DNA of 64,000 nucleotides from Microvirga sp. (lineage in GTDB: Bacteria; Pseudomonadota; Alphaproteobacteria; Rhizobiales; Beijerinckiaceae). The stretch is taken from positions 551,384 to 615,383 of the forward strand of contig NZ_JACXAB010000001.1 in assembly GCF_014699075.1 (NCBI RefSeq), in the 5' to 3' direction. Of this stretch, positions 52,762-61,829 are shown piece by piece. Made by a program: the position numbers and the translations under genes. The stretch's first letter is position 1, and every line of letters begins with the position of its first letter. The notes beneath the pieces were generated by a model that saw nothing but the letters and a program-made list of their open reading frames with translations, was not told where the DNA came from and ran no database searches.

Positions 52762-52812
52762 GAGCATCAGCTTAGTCCCAAAAGTGCAAATCCACTTTTG
52801 GGTCCGATGCTC
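52762..52812. repeat. Dispersed palindromic repeat, family B, copy 1
   Basis: Inner stem CCCAAAAGTG / CACTTTTGGG (52777-52786 and 52793-52802) with outer GAGCATC / GATGCTC. It lies between zur and ispG and may act as a terminator for zur. Confidence 0.82.
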
Positions 52813-52889
52813 TAAGCCGCGCTTGACGCAGAAGGCTTTTGGCATCAGCTAAACGGCGGCAGCCCGGAGCTGCCGTCGTGGGTTGCAGC

Positions 52890-54176
52890 ATGTCCTTCAT
52901 CTCGTCTCCTGAGACCGATCCCGCATCCGTGAGCCCGGCAGGCCCTGCCCCGCGCCACCGCACGGTGGGGGTGCGCGTGGGCTCCGTCATGGTCGGCGGC
53001 GGCGCTCCGATCGTGGTCCAATCGATGACCAACACGGACACGGCGGATGTGGATGCCACCGTCGCCCAGGTGGCGGCGCTGGCCCGGGCCGGCTCGGAGA
53101 TCGTGCGCATCACGGTGGACCGCGACGAAGCCGCGGCCGCCGTGCCGAAAATCCGCGAGAGGCTCGACCGCCTCGGCGTGGACGTGCCCCTCGTGGGCGA
53201 CTTCCACTATATCGGCCACCAGCTGCTCGCCGATCACCCGGCCTGCGCCGAGGCGCTCGCCAAGTACCGGATCAACCCCGGCAATGTGGGCTTCAAGGAA
53301 AAGAAGGACCGGCAGTTCGGCGCCATCGTCGAGCAGGCGATCCGGCACGACAAGGCCGTGCGCATCGGCGCGAACTGGGGCTCCCTCGATCAGGAGCTGC
53401 TCACCCATCTGATGAACGAGAACGCGGCCTCGGCCCACCCGCGCGACATGCGCTGGGTCACCCGCGAGGCCATGATCCAGTCGGCCCTGCTTTCGGCCGC
53501 CCGCGCGGAGGAGATCGGCCTTGGGCGCAACCGGATCATCCTGTCGGCCAAGGTTTCGGCCGTGCAGGACCTGATTGCGGTCTACCAGGACCTTGCCCGC
53601 CGCTCCGACTACGCCATCCATCTCGGCCTCACCGAGGCCGGCATGGGGTCGAAGGGCATCGTGGCCTCGTCGGCCGCCATCGGCATCCTGCTCCAGCAGG
53701 GCATCGGCGACACGATCCGCTTTTCCCTGACCCCGGAGCCCGGCGGCGACCGGACGCTCGAGGTCAAGACCGCCCAGGAGCTGCTCCAGACCATGGGGTT
53801 CCGCACCTTCGTGCCCCTGGTGGCGGCCTGCCCCGGCTGCGGGCGCACCACCTCGTCGGTGTTCCAGGAGCTGGCGCGCGATATCCAGACCTGGATCTCC
53901 ACCTCCATGCCGGAATGGCGCCGCACCCATCCGGGCGTCGAGAACCTGAACGTGGCCGTGATGGGCTGCATCGTGAACGGGCCGGGCGAATCGAAGCACG
54001 CCAATATCGGCATCTCGCTTCCCGGCACCGGCGAGCAGCCGGCAGCCCCGGTCTTCATCGACGGGAAGAAGGCCATGACCCTGCGCGGGCCGACCCTCGC
54101 CCAGGACTTCCAGAAGATCGTCATCGACTACATCGACAGGAACTATGGTCAGCCCGGGCGCGATGCCGCCGAATGA
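52890..54176 (+). CDS. ispG: 4-hydroxy-3-methylbut-2-en-1-yl diphosphate synthase
   Basis: A 428-residue iron-sulfur enzyme of the non-mevalonate (MEP) isoprenoid pathway, longer than the E. coli form (372) as is usual in alphaproteobacteria. Seen: [20 protein letters not shown] and [20 protein letters not shown] near the start, [17 protein letters not shown] near 105, [19 protein letters not shown] near 265, and the 4Fe-4S ligands in [15 protein letters not shown] and [20 protein letters not shown]. The ATG at 52890 was chosen because its upstream frame runs back into the repeat; the ribosome binding site is weak. ispA, a later step, lies 4 kb away in the same window. Confidence 0.95.
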   Translation: MSFISSPETDPASVSPAGPAPRHRTVGVRVGSVMVGGGAPIVVQSMTNTDTADVDATVAQVAALARAGSEIVRITVDRDEAAAAVPKIRERLDRLGVDVPLVGDFHYIGHQLLADHPACAEALAKYRINPGNVGFKEKKDRQFGAIVEQAIRHDKAVRIGANWGSLDQELLTHLMNENAASAHPRDMRWVTREAMIQSALLSAARAEEIGLGRNRIILSAKVSAVQDLIAVYQDLARRSDYAIHLGLTEAGMGSKGIVASSAAIGILLQQGIGDTIRFSLTPEPGGDRTLEVKTAQELLQTMGFRTFVPLVAACPGCGRTTSSVFQELARDIQTWISTSMPEWRRTHPGVENLNVAVMGCIVNGPGESKHANIGISLPGTGEQPAAPVFIDGKKAMTLRGPTLAQDFQKIVIDYIDRNYGQPGRDAAE

Positions 54177-54281
54177 GGCACTAAGCTGGACCATGGAACC
54201 TTGAGAGAAATTCCGTTTTAAGCTCAGGCGCGATGTGCTAGAAGCCTGCCGCGCCGGCAATGACGGCCGCCGCGCTCATGA

Positions 54282-54351
54282 GCGCATCGTGCGGAAAAGT
54301 GGATCCGGTTTTCACTTACGTGGCCCTCCGGGTCCGCTCCGAACGATGCGC
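54282..54351. repeat. Dispersed palindromic repeat, family B variant, copy 2
   Basis: Ends GCGCATCGT / ACGATGCGC with GCGGAAAAGTGGATCCGGTT inside. It shares the GCATCGTGCGGAAAAGTGG pattern with the inverted copy at 56460-56510. The 54177-54490 gap between ispG and kup contains this element, another at 54363-54410 and the kup leader, but no gene. Confidence 0.75.
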
Positions 54352-54362
54352 TTACCGGAAAA

Positions 54363-54410
54363 AGCATCGGGTGAGTCCCAAAAGTGCCTTCCACTTTTGG
54401 GGCCGATGCT
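54363..54410. repeat. Dispersed palindromic repeat, family B, copy 3
   Basis: Inner stem CCCAAAAGTG / CACTTTTGGG (54377-54386, 54392-54401) with outer AGCATCGG / CCGATGCT. It is nearly the same as the copy at 52762-52812 and lies 11 bases after the preceding variant. Confidence 0.82.
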
Positions 54411-54490
54411 GGAGAAGGGGCGCCCTTCGTCGATTGCAAAGTGACTTGAACAAGGGCCGTCCGCGGGCACATCCGCAAAGAAAAACACCC

Positions 54491-56437
54491 ATGGCAGAAC
54501 AGCACGCTGTCGCCCCCGGACACGCGGATTCCGCAGTTCCTGAGGCGACCCTTCCGGAAAGCCACCACAAGGCGAGCTTCTGGACCCTGACCCTTGGCGC
54601 CATCGGCGTCGTCTATGGGGATATCGGCACCAGCCCTCTCTATGCCATGCGCGAGACGGTGGCAGCAGCCACCGGAGGGCACCATGGCGTCCCGGTGGAC
54701 CTGACCCGTGAACTGGTGATCAGCATCCTGTCCCTGCTGCTCTGGGCTCTGATCCTCACGGTCACGGTCAAATACGTCATTCTGCTGCTGCGGGCCGACA
54801 ACAAAGGCGAAGGCGGCTCCCTGACCCTGGTGGCCCTGACGCAGCTGGCGCTTGGGCGCCGAAGCCTGCCCGTGCTCGTGATGGGCATGGCCGGAGCGGC
54901 CCTGTTCTACGGCGACGCCGCCATCACGCCGGCGATCTCCGTGCTCTCCGCCCTAGAAGGCCTGAAGCTCGTCGCTCCTTCCTTCGAGAGCTATGTTCTG
55001 CCCGGCGCGCTGGTGATTCTCATCGGCCTGTTTGCCGTCCAGAGCCGCGGCACCGGGAAGGTGGCGGCCTTCTTCGGGCCCCTGACGCTTCTGTGGTTCG
55101 TGACCATGGCCGGTCTTGGCCTTCTCCACATCGCGGACGATTGGGAGGTCCTGCTCGCCTTCAACCCGTATTACGGCGTGTCCTTCCTGGTCACCCACCC
55201 GGGAACCGCCTTTGCCATTCTCGGAAGCGTCTGTCTTGCGGTGACCGGAGCGGAGGCGCTCTATGCGGATCTGGGCCATTTTGGCCGCAAGCCCATTCGC
55301 ATGGCCTGGGGGACGGTGGTCTTTCCGGCCCTCGCCCTGAACTATCTCGGCCAGGGCGCCCTCGTCCTGTCGAACCCGGAGACGATCGCAAATCCGTTCT
55401 TCCTGCTGGCGCCCTCCTGGCTGCTTCTGCCGGTCGTCATCCTGGCAACGCTCGCCACCATCGTGGCGAGCCAAGCCGTGATCACCGGCGCCTTCTCGCT
55501 GACCCGGCAGGCCATTCAGCTCGGCATCCTGCCGCGCCTCGAAGTGCGGTTCACGTCGGAGACCCATCAGGGACAGATCTATCTGCCGCGGGTGAACTGG
55601 TTGCTGCTCGCTGCCGTCGTGACGCTCGTGATCCTGTTCGGAACGTCGAGCAGCCTCGCCAGCGCCTACGGCATCGCGGTGTTCGGCACCATGGTGGTGA
55701 CCACCCTGCTCGCCTGCATCGTGATGAGCCGCAGCTGGGGCTGGGGTCCGGTGAAGACCGGGCTGGTGATGATTCCCCTTCTGCTCATCGACCTCACCTT
55801 CCTATCCTCGAACCTCGTGAAGCTTCTGGACGGCGGTTACGTGCCTCTGCTGATCGCCGGCACCTTCTTCGTGGTCATGTTCACCTGGGTGAAGGGAACC
55901 CGCATCCTGTTCGAGAAGACCCGCAAGATCGACGTGCCTTTCGTCGAGCTGGTTCAGATGCTGGAGAAGAGCCCGCCGCACCGGGTGAAGGGCACCGCCG
56001 TATTCCTGACGAGCGACCCGGACACCGCACCGGCAGCCCTGCTGCACAACCTCAAGCACAACAAGGTGCTGCACGAGAAGAACGTGATTCTCACGGTCAA
56101 CAGCGCGGATATCCCGCGCGTCGAGGACGAGGACCGTGTCTCCATCGAGCATGTGGGCGATTCGTTCTGGCGCATCCGCCTGAGCTACGGCTACATGGAG
56201 ACGCCCAACATCCCGCGCGGGTTGGCGATCCTGCGCAAGCAGGGCTTCAAGTTCGACATCATGGCGACGTCGTTCTTCCTGTCGCGGCGCTCGATCCGGC
56301 CCGCGAGCCAGTCGGGCATGCCGCTCTGGCAGGACAAGCTGTTCATCAGCCTCGCGAAATCGGCAAGCGACGCCACGGACTTCTTCCAGATCCCCACGGG
56401 CCGCGTGGTGGAGGTCGGCACGCAGGTGACGGTATAG
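54491..56437 (+). CDS. kup: Kup-type potassium uptake protein
   Basis: A 648-residue proton-coupled K+ importer with 12 membrane helices over residues about 35-460 and a cytoplasmic C-terminal domain. Family motifs are [20 protein letters not shown] at the first helix, [20 protein letters not shown] near 118, [20 protein letters not shown] near 140 and [20 protein letters not shown] near 255. The ATG at 54491 starts the family-typical soluble N-terminus; the frame upstream crosses two repeats. Kup supports growth at low K+ or acid pH. It is probably monocistronic. Confidence 0.94.
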   Translation: MAEQHAVAPGHADSAVPEATLPESHHKASFWTLTLGAIGVVYGDIGTSPLYAMRETVAAATGGHHGVPVDLTRELVISILSLLLWALILTVTVKYVILLLRADNKGEGGSLTLVALTQLALGRRSLPVLVMGMAGAALFYGDAAITPAISVLSALEGLKLVAPSFESYVLPGALVILIGLFAVQSRGTGKVAAFFGPLTLLWFVTMAGLGLLHIADDWEVLLAFNPYYGVSFLVTHPGTAFAILGSVCLAVTGAEALYADLGHFGRKPIRMAWGTVVFPALALNYLGQGALVLSNPETIANPFFLLAPSWLLLPVVILATLATIVASQAVITGAFSLTRQAIQLGILPRLEVRFTSETHQGQIYLPRVNWLLLAAVVTLVILFGTSSSLASAYGIAVFGTMVVTTLLACIVMSRSWGWGPVKTGLVMIPLLLIDLTFLSSNLVKLLDGGYVPLLIAGTFFVVMFTWVKGTRILFEKTRKIDVPFVELVQMLEKSPPHRVKGTAVFLTSDPDTAPAALLHNLKHNKVLHEKNVILTVNSADIPRVEDEDRVSIEHVGDSFWRIRLSYGYMETPNIPRGLAILRKQGFKFDIMATSFFLSRRSIRPASQSGMPLWQDKLFISLAKSASDATDFFQIPTGRVVEVGTQVTV

Positions 56438-56459
56438 GCATCGGATGGATCCAAAACTT

Positions 56460-56510
56460 GCGCATCGTGTGGGCCAAAAACCGGGCCACTTTTTCGCACG
56501 ATACGTAAGC
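56460..56510. repeat. Dispersed palindromic repeat, family B variant, copy 4 (inverted)
   Basis: GCGCATCGTGTGGGCC / GGGCCACTTTTTCGCACGAT, an inverted relative of the element at 54282-54351. It follows the kup stop by 22 bases, so the kup gene has family B elements on both sides. Confidence 0.7.
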
Positions 56511-56551
56511 CTGTTGCCCTCTTGGCGGCGCAATGTCACCTTCGGGCCGCC

Positions 56552-57130
56552 ATGACCGACATCACTCTCCTGCGCCCGAGCCTCGCCTGGCTGCCCGCTT
56601 ACGAAGACGCCCTCGCCCGCGGCTGGTCGCCCAACACCGACCAGGATGTGAGCCGCGAGCAGCTCCGGCAGTTGCGTCGCGACCCCGAACGTTTCCTGCA
56701 CGACCTCTACAACAGCCCGATGATCCGGCTGGCCGACGGGCGGGAGGTTGCCCGCCTGCCCGCGCACGATTTCTGGATCAGCGACGGCGCATTCTGCGGC
56801 CGCATCGGCTTTCGCTTCCAGCGCGGCACGGAGGAGCTGCCGCCCACCGCCTATGGCCATATCGGCTACACCATCGTGCCGTGGAAGCAGCGGCGCGGCT
56901 ACGCCACCCAGGCCCTGCGCATGATCCTGCCGGTCTGCCGTGAGGAAGGGTTTTCGCGGGTCCTGATCACCTGCGACGAGGACAACGAGGCATCGCGCAA
57001 GGTGATCCTCGCCAATGGCGGGGTGCCTTCCGGAACAATCCCGCACAATGGGCGGCCTGGACACGTGAAGCTCCAGTTCTGGGTGCCGACGAATGCGGGT
57101 GTTGATGCAACTGCGTCCCTCGCAGGATGA
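56552..57130 (+). CDS. GNAT-family N-acetyltransferase
   Basis: A 192-residue acetyltransferase with the GNAT acetyl-CoA loop in VPWKQRRGYATQALRMILPV near residue 110 and the downstream GFSRVLITCDEDNEASRKVI segment. The YGHIGYTIVPWKQRRG arrangement is common among RimJ-like and YjdJ-like enzymes; the substrate is unknown. The ATG at 56552 is preferred to an ATG further upstream (56522 frame), because the domain begins there. It is 48 bases before a nitroreductase in the same direction. Confidence 0.82.
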   Translation: MTDITLLRPSLAWLPAYEDALARGWSPNTDQDVSREQLRQLRRDPERFLHDLYNSPMIRLADGREVARLPAHDFWISDGAFCGRIGFRFQRGTEELPPTAYGHIGYTIVPWKQRRGYATQALRMILPVCREEGFSRVLITCDEDNEASRKVILANGGVPSGTIPHNGRPGHVKLQFWVPTNAGVDATASLAG

Positions 57131-57178
57131 TGTCTGCCGGCGATCTAACACAATCCTGTCGATCCATCGGAGCATCGC

Positions 57179-57853
57179 ATGACGAAGCTGGTTCTCGAAC
57201 CTCTGAGCACCTACCGCTCATACCCACCCGAGGCGATGGTCGATCGCGCCCGCGCCTTTTATGAAACCATTCGCCGGCGTCGCACCGTGCGGGATTTCTC
57301 CAGCAAGCCCGTGCCGCGGGAGGTGATCGAGTATGCGCTCTTGGCAGCCGGCACGGCGCCATCCGGCGCCAATCTCCAGCCCTGGCACTTCACCGTGATC
57401 ACCAGCCCGGAATCGAAGCGGCGCATCCGGGAGGAAGCGGAGGTTGAGGAACGCGACTTCTACAGCGGCCGCGCCCCGCAGGAATGGCTCGATGCGCTTG
57501 CGCCCCTGGGAACGGACGCGCACAAGGGGTTTCTGGAAACGGCCCCCGTGCTGATCACCATCTTCGGGCAGCGGTCGAGCGAGGGACCCGATAGGCGCCG
57601 GGTCAAGAACTACTACGTGCCGGAATCGGTGGGCATCGCAACGGGCTTCCTGATCGCAGCCCTGCATGAGGCGGGTCTCGTGACCCTGACGCACACGCCG
57701 AGCCCCATGGGATTTCTCAACGAGATCTGCGGCAGGCCGGAAACCGAGAAGCCGTACATTCTTCTGGTGGTGGGCTACCCGGCAGAGGATTGCCGGGTTC
57801 CGGTTTACGGCGGCATCAAGAAGCCGCTGGAGACGATTGCATCTTGGATCTGA
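57179..57853 (+). CDS. Nitroreductase-family flavoprotein
   Basis: A 224-residue FMN-dependent oxidoreductase. The [20 protein letters not shown] stretch near residue 33 and [20 protein letters not shown] near residue 55 bind [23 protein letters not shown] near 175 is also conserved. The pattern is closer to iodotyrosine deiodinase-like nitroreductases ([20 protein letters not shown] at the start) than to NfsB. Substrates are not predictable; quinones, nitro compounds or halogenated phenols are possible. It converges on ispA, with a gap of six bases. Confidence 0.86.
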   Translation: MTKLVLEPLSTYRSYPPEAMVDRARAFYETIRRRRTVRDFSSKPVPREVIEYALLAAGTAPSGANLQPWHFTVITSPESKRRIREEAEVEERDFYSGRAPQEWLDALAPLGTDAHKGFLETAPVLITIFGQRSSEGPDRRRVKNYYVPESVGIATGFLIAALHEAGLVTLTHTPSPMGFLNEICGRPETEKPYILLVVGYPAEDCRVPVYGGIKKPLETIASWI

Positions 57854-57859
57854 GGCAGG

Positions 57860-58786
57860 TCAGACCTGCCGCTCGACCACGAACCGCACCGCCTCGCGCA
57901 GCGTGTCCGCTCTCGCTCCAAAACTTTCGAGACAGGCATGCGCCTTCACTACGAGTTGGCGGCACTCGCGGCGGGCGCCGTCCATCCCGAGCAGATCGAC
58001 GAGGGTTGCCTTGCCCTTCTCCTGGTCCTTGCCGGTGCGCTTGCCGAGCGCTTCGGCGGAAGCCTCCCGGTCGAGGATGTCGTCGGCAACCTGGAAGGCG
58101 GCACCCAGCGCCCGGCCATAATCCACGAGGCTCTGGCGCGCCGAACCATCGGCCTTGCCGAGGATCGCCCCCGCCTCCACCGCGAAGGTGAGGATGGCGC
58201 CGGTCTTCATCATCTGGAGCAGGCGCACGTCGTCTTCGGCGAGTTCCGCCGGCCCATAGCGGCCCTCGGCCGAGAGGTCGAGGAGCTGGCCGCCCACCAT
58301 GCCGCCGAGACCCGAGGCACGGGCAAGGCCGAGCACGAGGTCGGAGCGGATCGCTGAATCGGAGGCGGTTGCCGGATCGGCCAGAACCTCGAAGGCCAGA
58401 GTCTGGAGGGCGTCACCCACGAGGACGGCGGTGGCCTCGTCATAGGCCTTGTGCACCGTGGGGCGGCCCCGGCGCAGGTCGTCGTCGTCCATGGACGGCA
58501 GGTCGTCATGCACCAGCGAGTAGCAGTGCAGGAGCTCGACCGCGCAGCCGGCCCGTAGCGGTCCTTGCCCTTCCACCCCAAGGAGGCGAGCCGCCTCGAT
58601 GGTGAGGAAGGGGCGCAGGCGCTTGCCGCCGCCTAGGGCGGCATGACGCATGGCGGCCATCAGCCGGGGCGGCCGTGCAATCTCGCCGGGAGCGGCTTTG
58701 TCTGATAGCAAGTCTTCAAGACAGGCTTCGACGGTTCTGGCGGCCTCAGAGAGCCGCGTCGTAAAAGCAGGGGTGAATGGCATCAT
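57860..58786 (-). CDS. ispA: Farnesyl diphosphate synthase (polyprenyl synthetase)
   Basis: A 308-residue trans-prenyltransferase that makes farnesyl diphosphate from IPP and DMAPP or GPP. Substrate-binding motifs: LGGGKRLRPFLTIEAARLLG near residue 50, the first Asp-rich motif in SLVHDDLPSMDDDDLRRGRP near 90, and the second in AFQVADDILDREASAEALG near 235. Length and spacing suit the proteobacterial short-chain type. MMPFTPAF starts at 58786; a longer frame upstream crosses the divergent mtgA region. The ATGs of this gene overlap those of a possible longer mtgA on the other strand. It ends six bases from the convergent nitroreductase stop. Confidence 0.93.
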   Translation of the reverse strand: MMPFTPAFTTRLSEAARTVEACLEDLLSDKAAPGEIARPPRLMAAMRHAALGGGKRLRPFLTIEAARLLGVEGQGPLRAGCAVELLHCYSLVHDDLPSMDDDDLRRGRPTVHKAYDEATAVLVGDALQTLAFEVLADPATASDSAIRSDLVLGLARASGLGGMVGGQLLDLSAEGRYGPAELAEDDVRLLQMMKTGAILTFAVEAGAILGKADGSARQSLVDYGRALGAAFQVADDILDREASAEALGKRTGKDQEKGKATLVDLLGMDGARRECRQLVVKAHACLESFGARADTLREAVRFVVERQV

Positions 58787-58889
58787 GATGAGCCTGGATT
58801 CGGGTGGGGCCGCCGCTCCGCCCGAGGGGAACGTGGGTGAACAATCGACGCCGAGGTGGATTCTGCGGTCGGGACGGCCCAGGAAACCG

Positions 58890-59576
58890 ATGACGGCCGG
58901 GCGCGTCCTCCGCCGCTTCGTCACGATCGGCTTCGGTCTCGTTCTCTTATGGGTCGGCGCGGTCTTTTGGCTAGGCCTTTTGTACTGGGCCGCGCCACCG
59001 GTCTCGACCCTCATGCTCGGCCGCTGGCTCACCCTGCAGCCCGTGGAGCGGACCTTCGTCAGCCTCGACGAGATCGCGCCGAGCCTTCCGCTGGCGGTCC
59101 TGACCGCCGAGGACAGCCGCTTCTGCGAGCATAACGGCGTTGACTGGGATGCCCTCCGGGACGTGGTGGAGGCGGCTGACGGCGAAGGGCCGGCCCGCGG
59201 CGCCTCCACCATTCCCATGCAGGTGGCCAAGAACCTCTTCCTGTGGCCGAGCCGCTCCTACATCCGTAAAGGCCTCGAAATCCCAGTCGCACTCTATCTC
59301 AACCTGATCTGGTCCAAGCGCCGGATGATGGAGGTCTATCTCAACATCGCCGAATGGGGGGACGGGGTGTTCGGGGCCGAAGCCGCCGCGCAAAAATACT
59401 TTCGCAAGTCGGCCAGGAACCTGAACGCCCGTGAGGCGGCCCTGCTGGCCAGGGCCCTGCCCAATCCCCTGGTTCGAAACCCGGCCAACCCGAGGCCGGG
59501 GCATCGGGCGCTCGCCGGGCAGCTCCAGGTGCGGATGGTGAGGGCCGCCCCCTTCAGCGACTGCCTGAAGCCGTGA
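58890..59576 (+). CDS. mtgA: Monofunctional biosynthetic peptidoglycan transglycosylase
   Basis: A 228-residue membrane-anchored GT51 enzyme that polymerises lipid II into glycan strands. A membrane helix (RRFVTIGFGLVLLWVGAVFW) is followed by the catalytic domain with AVLTAEDSRFCEHNGVDWDA (the catalytic Glu), GASTIPMQVAKNLFLWPSRS, KGLEIPVALYLNLIWSKRRM and VYLNIAEWGDGVFGAEAAAQ. ATG 58890 has AGGA six bases before it and gives the normal family length; an ATG at 58785 would add 35 Pro/Gly-rich residues and overlap ispA's start. It contributes to cell-wall synthesis at the inner membrane. Confidence 0.93.
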   Translation: MTAGRVLRRFVTIGFGLVLLWVGAVFWLGLLYWAAPPVSTLMLGRWLTLQPVERTFVSLDEIAPSLPLAVLTAEDSRFCEHNGVDWDALRDVVEAADGEGPARGASTIPMQVAKNLFLWPSRSYIRKGLEIPVALYLNLIWSKRRMMEVYLNIAEWGDGVFGAEAAAQKYFRKSARNLNAREAALLARALPNPLVRNPANPRPGHRALAGQLQVRMVRAAPFSDCLKP

Positions 59577-59725
59577 AGCCCCTGCGGCAATGGAAAAACA
59601 CCCCGAATGCGCCGGGGGGCTAGATATTTGCCCCGAGACCTTGTATGAGGCGCAACCTCATCAAGTTTGAGATGTGAGCGTTCCCCGGTTGAGCGGGCGC
59701 TCCGCTTTTTTACCGGAGACGAGAA

Positions 59726-59911
59726 ATGGCCGTTCCTAAGAGAAAAACGTCGCCCTCGCGGCGTGGCATGCGTCGCTCCGCCGATGCCTTGAAGGCCCCG
59801 ACCTACATCGAGGACAAGGATTCCGGCGAGCTGCGCCGTCCTCACCACGTTGACCTGAAGACCGGCATGTACCGTGGCCGTCAGGTCCTGAAGGTGAAGG
59901 CTGACGCGTAA
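59726..59911 (+). CDS. rpmF: 50S ribosomal protein L32
   Basis: A 61-residue ribosomal protein with the usual [20 protein letters not shown] start and [20 protein letters not shown] end. As in other alphaproteobacteria it lacks the four cysteines of the zinc-binding form. CCGGAGACGAGAA supplies the ribosome binding site. It is a single gene with its own strong terminator; plsX or yceD are not adjacent. Confidence 0.97.
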   Translation: MAVPKRKTSPSRRGMRRSADALKAPTYIEDKDSGELRRPHHVDLKTGMYRGRQVLKVKADA

Positions 59912-59935
59912 TCTTCACGCGGCATGCGAGTATCA

Positions 59936-59966
59936 AAAACCGGCGCTATGAGCGCCGGTTTTTTTA
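59936..59966 (+). terminator. Rho-independent terminator after rpmF
   Basis: A 12-bp perfect stem AAAACCGGCGCT / AGCGCCGGTTTT with loop ATG, followed by TTTTAT. It begins 24 bases after the rpmF stop. This is the clearest intrinsic terminator in the window. Confidence 0.93.
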
Positions 59967-60121
59967 TGCCCGCAATCCCCAAGCTTCCTGATTTTCCAAC
60001 GCTTTTTACCCTTCATTAAGCCTGAAGGCCGATCCTGCACCCTTGTTCTCCAGGACCGGCCCAGCCTGCGACCCATGCGTCGCCATCCTGGATCTGTTGC
60101 GTATTCCTAAGGGTGAGAGTG

Positions 60122-61756
60122 ATGGCGGCGAAGCGGCAAGGCCCGATGGGATTGTTCAAGGGAGCTTCCCGGCTGCCGCGCAAGAACCAGGCTGCGGCCT
60201 CCCGCCCGTCCGGCGCCGGCATTCTCTATGCCTGGGACATGATCACGGATGCCCTGACCTGGGGACCCGGCGCTGCCGAAGCCCTCGGGCTCTCAGCCAG
60301 GGACCTGCCGAAGACCGGCCACGCCTTTGCCCAGCTGATCGAGCCGGGCTGCGGCCTCTCCCGCCAGGATGCCGTCGCCGCGTCGGAGCCCGCCTGCCCT
60401 GCCTACGAGACCCGCTATGCCCTAAGGCTTGAGGCCGACCGGGTCGTGATGATCGAGGATGCCGGCCGATGGCAGCCGGATTTGCAAGGCCGTCCCGCTT
60501 TTGCGCGGGGTCAGCTGCGCGTCGATCCCGCCTCCGGCGCTAGGGACCTCCTGCCGGCCGTGCTGAAGGAGCGCTCGGCGCTTCTCTGCGGCATCCAGGA
60601 CGCCATCAACGAGGCCGTCCGCGTCTCCCAGACCTGCACCCTCATCGTCGGCGCGTTCGACGGAGATGAAGCGGACGAGTTGGCGGAGGTCGCGCGCCGG
60701 CTTCGTCCGATGATGCGCCGCCACGACCTCTTCGCGCCGCTCGGACCGAACCGGTTCGTGGTGGCTCTCACCTGCTGCCCGGCCGCGGACGCCGCAGGCG
60801 CCATGCGGCGCCTGCACGGGCTCCTGCAGGAGCACCCGGCCGAATCCTCGCTGCGACTGGGCGCGGCCTGCGCACCGGACCACACCTTCAAGGCCACCAA
60901 GCTGCTGCGATTCGCCGAGCAGGCCCTGGGGACCGCCACGGAGCGGAACGAAGTCTCGGCTCTTTACAGGTCCCGCTCCGCCAAGCCCACACGGGTCGCC
61001 GAGCAGGCGCCGTTCGACTGGGTTGCTGCTCTCAACGACCGCAGTCTGACCCTGGCCTGCCAGCCCATGGTGGATGCGCAGAGCCGTGCACTGACGCTGG
61101 CTCACGCCTTCGCCTCCGTGGCCGGCGCCGATGGCCGCATCACTCCCCTTGGCCCTGCACCTGCATTGCAGGAGGCGAACGTTCCCCTGCTCGTCGACGG
61201 GCGCATGCTGGAATTGGCTGCCGATCACCTGGCCCGGAATCCGGATCAGCGCCTGGCGCTGCCGGTTTCATCCAGGACCCTCCAGGATGCCGAATGGCTG
61301 CCGATGCTCGCGGCCCATCTCGGCGCCCGTCCCGGCATCGAGGCGCGGCTTGTTCTCGAAATTCCCGAGATCGCCCTCGTGGAGTGCCGGCGCAATCTTG
61401 GCCGGCTCCATGCCATGAAGGCGCTCGGCGTCGGCATCGCGCTCACGAGCTATGGGGCCGGCCATGTGCCGCCGGCCCATCTGCGGGTGCTGCCGATCGA
61501 TCTGCTCAAGATCGACGGGGTGTTCATCCAGCCGCTCAAGCGCTCGACGGACGACCGGCTCCATGTCCGCACCCTCGTCGACCGGGCCCAGCATATGGGC
61601 ATCGCCACCGCGGCCGAATGGGTCGACGACGAGGCAACCGCCCGGCTCCTCGCCGCCTGGGGCGTGGATTACCTGCAGGGCGGGTTGTTCGGTGAGCCCG
61701 AGGCCGTCGTGCAGCCGTCCCCGTTGCAGCAGATGCTGAAGAATGCGCGGGGCTAG
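60122..61756 (+). CDS. Protein with degenerate GGDEF-like and EAL-like domains
   Basis: A 544-residue cytoplasmic protein. Residues about 30-130 look PAS-like (YAWDMITDALTWGPGAAEAL), 150-290 resemble a GGDEF fold with no GG[D/E]EF motif (LFAPLGPNRFVVALTCCPAA), and 300-540 an EAL fold. In the EAL part the EAL motif itself is replaced (SRALTLAHAFASV), while LVLEIPEIALVECRRNLGRL keeps ExPE, the DDFGTG loop reads LTSYGAGHVPPAHL without the metal Asp, and YLQGGLFGEP keeps the end motif. It is thus probably not a c-di-GMP phosphodiesterase but could bind the nucleotide or partner proteins. ATG 60122 follows AAGGGTGAG. Single gene. Confidence 0.82.
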   Translation: MAAKRQGPMGLFKGASRLPRKNQAAASRPSGAGILYAWDMITDALTWGPGAAEALGLSARDLPKTGHAFAQLIEPGCGLSRQDAVAASEPACPAYETRYALRLEADRVVMIEDAGRWQPDLQGRPAFARGQLRVDPASGARDLLPAVLKERSALLCGIQDAINEAVRVSQTCTLIVGAFDGDEADELAEVARRLRPMMRRHDLFAPLGPNRFVVALTCCPAADAAGAMRRLHGLLQEHPAESSLRLGAACAPDHTFKATKLLRFAEQALGTATERNEVSALYRSRSAKPTRVAEQAPFDWVAALNDRSLTLACQPMVDAQSRALTLAHAFASVAGADGRITPLGPAPALQEANVPLLVDGRMLELAADHLARNPDQRLALPVSSRTLQDAEWLPMLAAHLGARPGIEARLVLEIPEIALVECRRNLGRLHAMKALGVGIALTSYGAGHVPPAHLRVLPIDLLKIDGVFIQPLKRSTDDRLHVRTLVDRAQHMGIATAAEWVDDEATARLLAAWGVDYLQGGLFGEPEAVVQPSPLQQMLKNARG

Positions 61757-61804
61757 AGCATCGGACCCAAAAGTGGATCTGCACTTTTGGGATCAATCCG
61801 ATGC
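61756..61804. repeat. Dispersed palindromic repeat, family B, copy 5
   Basis: Inner stem CCCAAAAGTG / CACTTTTGGG (61766-61775, 61782-61791) with outer GCATCGGA / TCCGATGC. It sits between the convergent ends of the EAL-like gene and phaR, overlapping the last base of the stop codon, and may terminate both. Confidence 0.82.
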
Positions 61805-61829
61805 GTCCCTCTTGGATAAGAGCCTTGGA

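Noticed and set aside
54282..54410. Possible CRISPR-like array because of closely spaced repeats
   Set aside because: The elements are palindromes of unequal length with no regular spacer size and lie at several scattered places; no cas gene is present.
61757..61829. tRNA gene in the gap between the EAL-like gene and phaR
   Set aside because: The hairpin is a family B repeat; no cloverleaf, anticodon arm or TTCGA loop is present.
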